This document shows positions 1 through 6,580 of a stretch of 15,560 nucleotides of DNA, piece after piece (the first letter of the stretch is position 1; the number at the start of each line of letters is the position of its first letter). The position numbers were made by a program, and so were the translations under genes. This DNA comes from JBPCOB01 sp051000715 (GTDB lineage: Bacteria > Actinomycetota > Actinomycetes > JALYNC01). The DNA lies in contig JBPCOB010000067.1 in assembly GCA_051000715.1 (NCBI GenBank), positions 1 through 15,560 of the forward strand, in the 5' to 3' direction. The notes beneath the pieces were generated by a model, which had not been told where the DNA came from, did not search any database, and saw nothing but the letters and a program-made list of their open reading frames with translations.

Positions 1-71
1 CAACCAAGGCTGATCTCGGTGTCCTCGTGATAGGCGAAGTACGCCGGGTGGAAGCCGCCGAGCCGGTCCCA
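1..71 (-). pseudogene. Glycosyltransferase family 2 fragment, cut by the window edge
   Basis: Read on the minus strand from position 71 to the left edge, the frame encodes WDRLGGFHPAYFAYHEDTEI followed by SLG. This matches the well-known segment of family-2 glycosyltransferases in which a 'W/FDxxGGFD..FF.Y.ED.DL' motif holds acidic residues near the active site (here the HED triplet). Nothing upstream in this frame looks like the rest of such an enzyme: the preceding residues are GCRSS and then lose resemblance, and the N-terminal GT-A nucleotide-binding part is missing. The fragment continues out of the window, so it may be the 3' part of a broken gene or of a gene with a frameshift near position 72. 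Family members transfer sugars to cell-envelope polysaccharides, but function cannot be claimed for this piece. Confidence 0.5.
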
Positions 72-168
72 GGAAGAGCGGCAGCCGGGCGAGCACGAGG
101 CCCGCGAGCAGCTGGCCCGCCGCGGCCTCCTCCCCGGGGGTGGCTAGAACCTCCGAGTAGCTGGACCA
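72..168 (-). pseudogene. Possible remnant of a polysaccharide flippase-like membrane protein
   Basis: In a minus-strand frame different from that of the glycosyltransferase fragment, positions 168 to about 72 encode WSSYSEVLATPGEEAAAGQL and then LAGLVLARLPLFL. The 'TP..E...A..L.A.VLAR.PLFL' pattern recalls Wzx/oligosaccharide-flippase-like proteins found beside glycosyltransferases in actinobacterial envelope clusters. The resemblance ends exactly where the glycosyltransferase-like frame begins, which suggests a deletion joint between two decayed genes. The recognition is from memory of the family pattern, covers only about 33 residues and has no start codon context, so confidence is low. The rest of the stretch down to the end of purE (169-257) shows nothing I can identify. 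Confidence 0.25.
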
Positions 169-257
169 CCGCCGAAGCTGGCGGGTTCCTCGTCCGCGCC
201 CCAGTCGGGCTGTATCACGTGGACACTGTCGCAGCGGCGGGGCGACAACTTCCACGG

Positions 258-776
258 TCAGCTGGAGGACTCCGCCTCGCCGAGCCGCTGGCGCAGCGCC
301 GCGTCCGTCGCCCGAGCGGCGTCCGACAGCTCGGCCTGGAAGCGTTCCATCCGCTTGCGCATCTCGTCGTCGGCGGACCCCAGGATCCGGACGGCGAGCA
401 GGCCGGCGTTGCGCGCGCCGGCCACCGACACCGTGGCCACCGGAACACCGGCCGGCATCTGCACGATCGACAGCAGCGAGTCGAGCCCGTCGAGATGAGC
501 CAGGGGGACCGGTACGCCGATGACGGGTAACGGGGTCGACGAGGCGAGCATGCCCGGCAGATGGGCGGCGCCACCGGCGCCGGCGATGATCACCCGCAGC
601 CCGCGGTCGACCGCGGTTGCGGCATAGTCGAGCATGTCCCTCGGCGTCCGGTGGGCGGAGACGACGCGGACCTCATGCCCGACGCCGAACTCGGCCAGCG
701 CCTCGGCGGCCGGCGCCATAGTGCCCCAGTCGGAGTCACTGCCCATCACGACGCCGACCAGCGGCGCGCCGCTCAC
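258..776 (-). CDS. purE: N5-carboxyaminoimidazole ribonucleotide mutase PurE
   Basis: This 172-residue cytoplasmic enzyme moves the carboxylate of N5-CAIR onto carbon 4 of the imidazole to give CAIR in de novo purine synthesis. All class I PurE signatures are present: GSDSDW at residues 12-17, SAHRTP at 40-45 with the catalytic histidine at 42, the glycine-rich AGAGGAAHLPGM loop at 65-76, and QMPAGVPVATV at 106-116. Length is normal for the family. The start is GTG at 776, preceded by GAGGGGG that overlaps the purK stop codon; only 10 bases separate the two genes, so they are translated from one message with purK first. Identification is very secure. Confidence 0.97.
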   Translation of the reverse strand: MSGAPLVGVVMGSDSDWGTMAPAAEALAEFGVGHEVRVVSAHRTPRDMLDYAATAVDRGLRVIIAGAGGAAHLPGMLASSTPLPVIGVPVPLAHLDGLDSLLSIVQMPAGVPVATVSVAGARNAGLLAVRILGSADDEMRKRMERFQAELSDAARATDAALRQRLGEAESSS

Positions 777-786
777 CGGTGCCCCC

Positions 787-1932
787 TCACGCCGGCTCGC
801 GCAGCGTCGCGGCGGCCACGCCAGCTCGCTCCCGCACCTCGGCCGGATCGTCGCCGAGCGCCGTCACGTGACCCACCTTGCGGCCGGGTCGGACCTCCTT
901 ACCGTAGAGGTGCACGCGAACGTCGTCATCGGCGCCGAGCATCGACGGCAGCCGGCGGACGAGGTCGCAGTCCGCGCCACCCAGAATGTTGGCCATGGCG
1001 ACCGCCGGCGCAGTCGGTGTCGTGGCGCCCAGCGGCCAGTCCAGAACCGCCCGCAGGTGCTGCTCGAACTGCGACGTACGGGCGCCCTCGATGGTCCAGT
1101 GACCCGAGTTGTGCGGCCGCATCGCGAGCTCGTTGACCAGCAGGCCCTCGGCCGTCTCGAACAGCTCGACGGCCAGCACCCCCACCACCTCCAGCGCCTC
1201 GGCCACGGTGACGGCGAGCTCGCGGGCCGGCTCGGCCCGGTCGGTCGCCAGTCCCGACGCGGGCGCGAGCACCTCGACGCAGATGCCGTCGCGCTGCACG
1301 GTCTCCACCACCGGCCAGGCGGCCATCTCCCCACTCGGCCGGCGCGCGACCAGCGCAGCCAGCTCTCGGCGTACGGCGACGTGCTCCTCGACGTAGAGCC
1401 GGGTCGAGCCGACCTCGCCCAGCAGTCGCTCGGCGGCGGCCGGGTCGGCGAGCACCCAAACGCCCCGACCGTCGTAGCCGCCACTGACCGCCTTGGCTAC
1501 CACCGGCCAGCCGGTCACCCCGGCGAAGGCGCAGAGGTCGGCGGCGGTTGCCACAGGTCGCCATCGTGGTACCGGCAGCCCGAGCTCGCCGAGCCGGGTC
1601 CGCATGACGACCTTGTCCGAGGCGTGCAGCAGCGCTTCCGGACCGGGCCGGACGACGACGCCCTTGTCGACCAGCGCACGCAGGTGTTCCGCCGGCACGT
1701 GCTCGTGGTCGAAGGTGACCACGTCGCAGCCGGCGGCGAAGTCCAGCAGGTCGTCCAGGTTCCGGTAGTCGCCAACGACCACGTCCGCCGCCACCCGGGC
1801 GGCCGAGTCGGATGAGCGTTCGGCCAGTACCCGCAGTGACAGTCCGAGGGAGATCGCCGCCTGATGGGTCATCCGGGCCAGCTGGCCGGCTCCCACCATG
1901 CCGACGACCGGTGATGGCGCCTGCGGACTCAC
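787..1932 (-). CDS. purK: N5-carboxyaminoimidazole ribonucleotide synthase PurK
   Basis: This 381-residue ATP-grasp enzyme uses ATP and bicarbonate to carboxylate AIR to N5-CAIR, the substrate of the adjacent PurE. The N-terminal domain carries GAGQLARM at 14-21. The ATP-grasp domain shows the lysine and glycine loop (K147 to YDGRG at 153-157), and the metal/substrate segment NELAMRPHNSGHWTIEG lies at 267-283. The C-terminal RKVGHVT motif at 351-357 is typical of PurK. The start is GTG at 1932, chosen because GGGAGGG lies at 1941-1947, 8 bases upstream. It follows the acyl-CoA dehydrogenase gene by 96 bases on the same strand and could have its own promoter or be read through. Function is secure. 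Confidence 0.97.
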   Translation of the reverse strand: MSPQAPSPVVGMVGAGQLARMTHQAAISLGLSLRVLAERSSDSAARVAADVVVGDYRNLDDLLDFAAGCDVVTFDHEHVPAEHLRALVDKGVVVRPGPEALLHASDKVVMRTRLGELGLPVPRWRPVATAADLCAFAGVTGWPVVAKAVSGGYDGRGVWVLADPAAAERLLGEVGSTRLYVEEHVAVRRELAALVARRPSGEMAAWPVVETVQRDGICVEVLAPASGLATDRAEPARELAVTVAEALEVVGVLAVELFETAEGLLVNELAMRPHNSGHWTIEGARTSQFEQHLRAVLDWPLGATTPTAPAVAMANILGGADCDLVRRLPSMLGADDDVRVHLYGKEVRPGRKVGHVTALGDDPAEVRERAGVAAATLREPA

Positions 1933-2028
1933 CGCATCGTCCCTCCCGGGCGCACGCCGTTGTTGCGCGCCTAGTCTGTCAGGCTGCGTCGTCGAGCTGA
2001 GCGAAAAAGCCGTCGAGCGAGAGCGCGC

Positions 2029-3192
2029 CTACGTCGGCGTAGGTAGGCCGAGCTCGCGGGCGATGAGCAGCCGCTGAATCTCCGACGTACCCTCGCCAAT
2101 CTCGAGGATCTTCGAGTCTCGCCAGTGCCGAGCCACCGGGAACTCGTTGATGAACCCGTAGCCGCCGTGGACCTGGGTCGCCTCGCGGGCGTTGGTCACC
2201 GCGGCCTCGCTGGCATAGAGCTTGGCGATCGCGGCCTCCTTGGTGAACCGCTGACCGGCCAGCATCTTGGCCGCGGCGGAGTAATACGCCATCCGGGCGA
2301 CATGCGTCCGCATCTCCATATCTGCGATCTTGAAGGACACCCCCTGGTACGCCGCGATCGGCCGGCCGAACGCCTCGCGCTCCTTCGCGTACTTCACCGA
2401 CTCGTCGACGCAGGCCTGCGCCAGCCCGACCGCCAGCGCGGCTATCGCGATCCGCCCTTCGTCGAGAATGGCGAGGAAGTTGGAGAAGCCCCTGCCACGC
2501 TCGCCTAGCAGGTTGTCCGCCGGCACCCGAACGTCGGTGAAGGCCAGCTCGCGGGTGTCCGAGGCGTGCCAGCCCACTTTGGAGTACTTCTTGCCGGCCG
2601 AGAAGCCGGCGCAGGGCACCGGCACCATGATCGCGGAAATCTCCTTCTTGCCGTCCGGCCGGGTGCCCGTGACGGCAGTGGCCGTCACCAGGCGGGAGAT
2701 ATCGGTGCCGGAATTCGTGATGAAGGCCTTGCTGCCGTTGATGACCCACTCGCCGTCGCGAAGCTCCGCCCGGGTCCGCGTCGCCCCAGCGTCCGAGCCA
2801 CCGTCGGGTTCGGTGAGCGCGAACGCGCCGAGCGCCTCCCCCGAGGTCAGCCGGGGCAGCCACTGCACCTTCTGCGACTGGGTTCCGAACCGGTAGACCG
2901 GCATGGCGCCCAGCGATACCCCGGCCTCCAGCGTGATGGCGACCGAGGAGTCGACCCGGGCCAGCTCCTCGATGGCCAGGCAGAGGGCGAAGTAGTCACC
3001 GCCCATCCCGCCGTACTCTTCGGGGAAGGGCAGGCCGAACAGGCCCATGTCGCCCATCGAGGCGACGATGTCGTAGGGGAACTCCTCGGTGCGGTCCATC
3101 TCCTCGGCCCGCGGCGCCACCACCGACCGGGCGAAGGACTCGACGGTCTTGCGAAGAGTCTCGTGCTCTTCACTGAGCCCCAGGTCAAGCAT
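2029..3192 (-). CDS. Acyl-CoA dehydrogenase (short/branched-chain type)
   Basis: The 387-residue flavoprotein oxidises an acyl-CoA to the 2-enoyl-CoA and passes electrons to electron-transfer flavoprotein. The three standard parts are visible: N-terminal helical domain, middle beta domain with GAFALTEPDGGSDA at 122-135, and C-terminal helical domain with QVHGGYGF and the stretch GEGTSEIQ. The catalytic base is the glutamate of EGTSEIQ (residue 367), the position used by short, medium and short-branched-chain dehydrogenases. Isovaleryl-CoA dehydrogenases use a glutamate in an earlier helix, where this protein has LDEGRI. A short- or branched-chain substrate is therefore more likely than isovaleryl-CoA. 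ATG at 3192 has GAGGTG just upstream. An acyl-CoA dehydrogenase (fadE25) also neighbours purE/purK in Mycobacterium, though on the other side of the pair. Confidence 0.93.
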   Translation of the reverse strand: MLDLGLSEEHETLRKTVESFARSVVAPRAEEMDRTEEFPYDIVASMGDMGLFGLPFPEEYGGMGGDYFALCLAIEELARVDSSVAITLEAGVSLGAMPVYRFGTQSQKVQWLPRLTSGEALGAFALTEPDGGSDAGATRTRAELRDGEWVINGSKAFITNSGTDISRLVTATAVTGTRPDGKKEISAIMVPVPCAGFSAGKKYSKVGWHASDTRELAFTDVRVPADNLLGERGRGFSNFLAILDEGRIAIAALAVGLAQACVDESVKYAKEREAFGRPIAAYQGVSFKIADMEMRTHVARMAYYSAAAKMLAGQRFTKEAAIAKLYASEAAVTNAREATQVHGGYGFINEFPVARHWRDSKILEIGEGTSEIQRLLIARELGLPTPT

Positions 3193-3260
3193 CGGTCACC
3201 TCGGAGATCCGAATGTCACACGGTGGTCGTGGCGCTTCCCGGATGCTCCCACGCCGCCGT

Positions 3261-3275
3261 TAGGCTGACCCGATG
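3261..3275 (+). promoter_or_regulatory. Probable leaderless promoter (-10 box) of the small membrane protein gene
   Basis: TAGGCT at 3261-3266 fits the actinobacterial TANNNT -10 consensus and ends 6 bases before the ATG at 3273. No ribosome binding site is visible before this ATG. That arrangement is typical of leaderless transcripts, in which transcription starts at the first base of the start codon. The -35 region is not recognisable. Confidence 0.45.
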
Positions 3276-3749
3276 AGCACCCTCGACCGACCGAGTACGA
3301 GGGCCGACCACCCGGTTGCCGAGGACATCGCTTCCGACGCCAGCCTCTCCAACGAACCGACCCTGGAGCGCCACTTGACCCCGGTCAACCTGATCCTGGT
3401 CATCACCGCCGTGGCCATCGCGGCCGTCGGTCAGGTGCTGCTCCGGCACGGAATGCGGGTAGCGAAGGAAGCGACGCTGGGTGGCGGCTCGCTGGCACTG
3501 CAGGCAGCCACGTCGCCGTATGTGCTTGGTGGGCTGGCCGTCTTCGGCGTGTCGGCCGTCCTCTGGCTGGCGGCGCTGTCCCGGGTGCCGCTGTCTGTCG
3601 CCTATCCGTTCAACGCGGTGGGCTACCTGGGAATCCTCACGGCGAGCGCGGTGGTGCTGCACGAGAAGGTCTCCGTCCGCACCTGGCTCGGTTCGGCGTT
3701 CGTCGTCGTGGGTCTGATCCTGGTGGTCACCAGCACCAACTCGCGTTAG
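3273..3749 (+). CDS. Small EamA/SMR-like four-helix transporter subunit
   Basis: The 158-residue protein has a charged, probably cytoplasmic N-terminal tail of about 35 residues, then four predicted membrane helices at about 38-57, 82-102, 108-129 and 136-153. The pattern GQVLLRHGM after helix 1, RVPLSVAYPFNAVGY around helix 3 and the short HEKVS loop before helix 4 are those of the drug/metabolite transporter superfamily, in its half-size EamA/ArnE/SMR form. Such proteins usually work as dimers and export small cations, lipid-linked sugars or metabolites; the substrate here is unknown. The gene is divergent from the acyl-CoA dehydrogenase gene (80 bases apart) and convergent with the histidine kinase gene, overlapping it by 4 bases at the stop codons. 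The start was chosen from the leaderless -10 box. Confidence 0.8.
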   Translation: MSTLDRPSTRADHPVAEDIASDASLSNEPTLERHLTPVNLILVITAVAIAAVGQVLLRHGMRVAKEATLGGGSLALQAATSPYVLGGLAVFGVSAVLWLAALSRVPLSVAYPFNAVGYLGILTASAVVLHEKVSVRTWLGSAFVVVGLILVVTSTNSR

Positions 3750-5038
3750 GCCGGTACTGCGGGCGCATCCTCGCCGCCCACCGGGGGCGGTTCCGGGGTG
3801 AGCGCGCTCGCGGCCGCGCACAGGAACACCGCGAAGACCGGCGGGCGGGGGCGGACCAGCTCCAGCCGGCCGCCGTCGGCCTCCACCAGCGCCCGGGCCA
3901 GCGCCAGGCCTAGGCCGGTTCCGGACGCGCCGCTGACGGAGCGTTCGAAGATTCGCGGCACCAGGTCCGGCGGCACGCCGGGTCCCTCGTCGGAGACCTC
4001 CACCACCACGTGCTCGCCAGCCTCACGAGCCCGGACGCTGGCCGCTCCGGCGCCGTGCACCAGCGCGTTTTCCAGTAGTGACGCGACGACCTGGGCCAGC
4101 CCCCCGGGCGCGGCCGCCCCCATCAGCCTGTCCGGTGCGGAGACGACGAGCTTCCGGTCGGCCCGTCGGTAGGCCGGCCCCCACTCCCGTGCCTGCTCCC
4201 GCAGCAACCTGCCGACATCGACCGGCTGGCTCATCGCCGAGCGGTTGTCCCGGGCCCGGGCCAGCAGGGAGTCCACCACTGCTGTCAGCCGCTCCACCTG
4301 GGCCAGCGCGGCCGCCACCTCGTCGCGCACCGTCACCTGGTCCTCAGCCAGCCCTATCTCCTCGAGCCGGATCGAGAGCGCAGTCAGCGGCGTACGCAGT
4401 TGGTGCGAGGCGTCAGCTGCGAACTCCCGCTGGTACCGGAGCAGCTCGCCGAGCCGCTCGGCGCTGCGGTCGAGCACCGTCGCCACCCGGTCGAGCTCCG
4501 GTACGCCGTAGCGTCTCGGGTGCGGCCGGGTATCCCCGGACCCCAGCCGGCCGGCGGTGACGGCGAGCTCTTCGAGCGGCTCGCCGAGCCGGCGAGCCTG
4601 TAGCACCGCCAGTGCGACGGCGACCGCGGTGGAGAGCACCACCAGCCCGCCCACGAGGACCCAGCCGCGGGCTACCTGCTCGTCGACCTCGTCGCGGCTG
4701 GTCGCGACCCGGACCTCGCCGCCCTCCGCCAGCTTGGCGCGGCCCCGGATCGTGCCGCCATGAATCACCGGGCCGACGACCGTCGGCGGCTCCCTGGTAC
4801 CCACCAGGCTGACCTGACGCCCGTCCGGCGCCAGGTCGGCCAGCGTGGCCCGGTCGATCGTGCCACCGGAGCCCTCGCGACGCTGCACCTCGACGGCGAT
4901 CCGCTCGGCGTCGTCCGACAGCCGCTTTTGCGCCAGGTCGTTGACCAGGCGGGCGCCCACCAGGCCGAGCGGCAGCCCGAGCAGGACCACCGCGGCGACT
5001 GCGACAGCGAGGGTCGAAGCGAGTAGCCGGCGTCGCAC
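3746..5038 (-). CDS. Two-component sensor histidine kinase
   Basis: This is a 430-residue membrane histidine kinase. A first membrane helix lies at about 6-30 and a second at about 125-146, bounding an extracytoplasmic sensor part of about 95 residues with no domain I recognise. A HAMP linker follows (about 147-200). The dimerisation/phosphoacceptor helix has FAADASHQLRTPLT with histidine 212. The ATP-binding domain shows the N box (LLENALVHG, N324), G1 (DEGPGV at 350-355), F box (IFERSV) and G2 (GTGLGL at 373-378). A proline-rich tail of about 20 residues ends the protein. The start is GTG at 5038, 6 bases after the regulator's stop, so the pair forms one operon with the regulator first. The stimulus is unknown. 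Confidence 0.93.
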   Translation of the reverse strand: MRRRLLASTLAVAVAAVVLLGLPLGLVGARLVNDLAQKRLSDDAERIAVEVQRREGSGGTIDRATLADLAPDGRQVSLVGTREPPTVVGPVIHGGTIRGRAKLAEGGEVRVATSRDEVDEQVARGWVLVGGLVVLSTAVAVALAVLQARRLGEPLEELAVTAGRLGSGDTRPHPRRYGVPELDRVATVLDRSAERLGELLRYQREFAADASHQLRTPLTALSIRLEEIGLAEDQVTVRDEVAAALAQVERLTAVVDSLLARARDNRSAMSQPVDVGRLLREQAREWGPAYRRADRKLVVSAPDRLMGAAAPGGLAQVVASLLENALVHGAGAASVRAREAGEHVVVEVSDEGPGVPPDLVPRIFERSVSGASGTGLGLALARALVEADGGRLELVRPRPPVFAVFLCAAASALTPEPPPVGGEDAPAVPA

Positions 5039-5044
5039 CGCCGC

Positions 5045-5713
5045 TCAGCCGAGCTCGAAGCGGAACCCGACCCCGCGCACCGTGGTGATGTAACGCGGTG
5101 CGCTCGCGTCGTCACCGAGCTTGCGGCGTAGCCAGGACACGTGCATGTCCAGCGTCTTAGTCGGCCCCCACCAGTGGGCGTCCCACACCTCGCGCATCAG
5201 CCGTTCCCGGGTGACCACGGTGCCGGCGTCGCGCATGAGGACCCGCAGGAGGTCGAACTCCTTGCTGGTCAACGTGAGCTCGTCCTCGCCGACCCACGCT
5301 CGACGGGAGGCCACATCGATCCGTACGCCGTTCGTCGACGGGCTCTCGTTCGCCCCGCGGCGCAGCAGCGCCCGCACCCTAGCCAGCAGCTCGGCCAGTC
5401 GGAACGGCTTGGTGACGTAGTCGTCGGCGCCGGCATCGAGGCCGACCACCATGTCGACCTCCTCGGCTCGAGCGGTCAGCACGAGCACCGGCAGCAGCGG
5501 CGCTCGCTCCCGCAGCCGCCGGCAGACCTCCAGGCCGTCCATCTCGGGCAGCCCGAGGTCGAGCACGACCAGCCCGATGTCGCCGGACAGGGCGGCTGCC
5601 AGCGCGCCGGGGCCGTCGTCGCGGACCGTGACGTTGTAACCCTCGCGGCGCAGCGCCCGCGCCAGCGGCTCGGAGATCGCCCGATCGTCTTCAGCCAACA
5701 GCACGGAGGTCAC
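5045..5713 (-). CDS. OmpR/PhoB-family response regulator
   Basis: This 222-residue DNA-binding response regulator is the partner of the downstream kinase. The receiver domain (1-115) has the acidic pair D9/D10, phosphoacceptor D52 in LDLGLPEMDG, T80, and K102 in TKPF. The C-terminal winged-helix domain (about 130-220) has the family landmarks LTSKEFDLLRVLM, VTRERLMREVW, DMHVSWLRRKLG and ITTVRGVGFRF. The start codon is GTG at 5713. No ribosome site is visible, but TAGCAT sits 6 bases upstream, suggesting leaderless transcription. The upstream intergenic region is shared with the divergent Uma2-type gene and holds an inverted repeat that could be an operator. Target genes cannot be read from the sequence. 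Confidence 0.95.
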   Translation of the reverse strand: MTSVLLAEDDRAISEPLARALRREGYNVTVRDDGPGALAAALSGDIGLVVLDLGLPEMDGLEVCRRLRERAPLLPVLVLTARAEEVDMVVGLDAGADDYVTKPFRLAELLARVRALLRRGANESPSTNGVRIDVASRRAWVGEDELTLTSKEFDLLRVLMRDAGTVVTRERLMREVWDAHWWGPTKTLDMHVSWLRRKLGDDASAPRYITTVRGVGFRFELG

Positions 5714-5725
5714 CGTCGCATGCTA
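5713..5725 (-). promoter_or_regulatory. Probable leaderless promoter (-10 box) of the two-component operon
   Basis: On the minus strand TAGCAT (5725-5720) matches TANNNT and is followed by 6 bases and then the GTG start at 5713. The spacing is the same as at the small membrane protein gene at 3273. No purine-rich ribosome site precedes this GTG, which supports a leaderless start. Confidence 0.4.
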
Positions 5726-5763
5726 GAGCCGATTCCCTCGCCGCGGACGCCATACCGGCGTGC

Positions 5764-5792
5764 CCCTACCCGTCGGAATGCGGCGGGTAGGG
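5764..5792. promoter_or_regulatory. Perfect 9-bp inverted repeat in the divergent intergenic region
   Basis: CCCTACCCG (5764-5772) and CGGGTAGGG (5784-5792) are exact reverse complements separated by 11 bases. The element lies 50 bases upstream of the response-regulator start and about 30 bases before the better-supported ribosome site of the Uma2-type gene. It could be a binding site for a dimeric regulator or an RNA hairpin in the Uma2 leader. OmpR-type regulators usually bind direct repeats, so the neighbouring regulator is not the obvious ligand. Confidence 0.45.
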
Positions 5793-5878
5793 AGACGGGC
5801 CTTGCACCTGTGGAGGAGTCGATGGTGGTGTCGCCCTGGCATGCCACGGTTGGCAGATGTCGACATCGGGGGCGCACC

Positions 5879-6517
5879 ATGACGTCTGTGACCGCACGAC
5901 CGGCGAAGGCGCCGGACCAGCCGTTGGACGAGGCCGATCTGCGACGGTGGCCGTGGGGCATTGGCTGGGTCGAGTTGCTAGACGGGCTCGCGCTGGTCCG
6001 GTCGCGCCACCCCCACGGATTCACGGTCGACGACCTCGACGTCGTACCCGACGACGGACGGCGGCACGAGCTGCTCGACGGGGTGATCGTCGTGAGCCCG
6101 TCCCCCAGCCGTCACCATCAACGTGTGGTGACGCGGCTGGCCGCCGTTCTGGTTGCCGCAGAGACCGGTGAGGCGCAGACGCTCGTCGCGCCGTTGGATG
6201 TGCGCCTGGCCCTCGGCACCAGGGTGCAGCCCGACGTAGTCGTGCTCCCTACCGGTGGCGGTGAGCTCCCGAGTCTCGTCGTCGAGGTGCTCTCTCCCAG
6301 CAGCCGGCGCTATGACCTGGGGAGCAAGCGCATGGCCTACCAGCAGGCCGGCGTGCCGACGTACTGGCTCGTCGATCCCGAGGAGCCGGCGCTCACGGTG
6401 CTGGAGCTCGACGACAGCGGCCGGTACGTCGAGACGGCCGCCGTGCGTGGCGACGAGCCGTACGTCGCCAGCCAACCCTTCGCACTTCGGCTCACCCCGG
6501 CCGAGCTGCTTCGCTAG
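5879..6517 (+). CDS. Uma2-family (DUF820) nuclease-fold protein
   Basis: The 212-residue protein belongs to the Uma2 family, which has a PD-(D/E)XK restriction-endonuclease-like fold. Visible landmarks are DDLDVVPDDGRRHELLDGVI (51-70) with E64, QPDVVV with D119, LVVEVLSPSSRRYD with E136, K150 in the following helix, and GVPTYWLVDPE at 159-168. All expected catalytic positions are kept. Family members are common in multicopy in actinobacteria and cyanobacteria; their biological role is unsettled. An N-terminal extension of about 45 residues contains WVELLDGLALVRSRH, an echo of the later RRHELLDG segment. The start is ambiguous: ATG 5879 gives a family-like N-terminus, but the in-frame ATG at 5822 (231 residues) has a textbook GGAGG site at 5812-5816. 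Confidence 0.85.
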   Translation: MTSVTARPAKAPDQPLDEADLRRWPWGIGWVELLDGLALVRSRHPHGFTVDDLDVVPDDGRRHELLDGVIVVSPSPSRHHQRVVTRLAAVLVAAETGEAQTLVAPLDVRLALGTRVQPDVVVLPTGGGELPSLVVEVLSPSSRRYDLGSKRMAYQQAGVPTYWLVDPEEPALTVLELDDSGRYVETAAVRGDEPYVASQPFALRLTPAELLR

Positions 6518-6558
6518 CCCCGGTCGCTGACCGTGTCCAAGGCGCACGTGCTCAGGTT

Positions 6559-6578
6559 GGTTCCCAGGCTGTGGGACC
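6559..6578. terminator. Possible bidirectional terminator hairpin
   Basis: GGTTCCCA (6559-6566) can pair with TGGGACC (6572-6578) through a 5-base loop, with one bulged T. It lies in the 63-base gap between the convergent Uma2-type and carboxylase genes. There is no T tract, which is common for actinobacterial terminators but makes the call weak. Confidence 0.3.
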
Positions 6579-6580
6579 GA

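Noticed and set aside
634..1815. Long plus-strand open frame (393 codons) opposite purK
   Set aside because: It is antisense to a clear purK, rich in Arg/Pro/His as expected for the complement of GC-rich coding DNA, and has no recognisable motif.
1961..1970. CGTTGTTGCG upstream of purK, resembling the left arm of the R repeats
   Set aside because: Only about ten bases match, and none of the hairpin core follows; likely chance.
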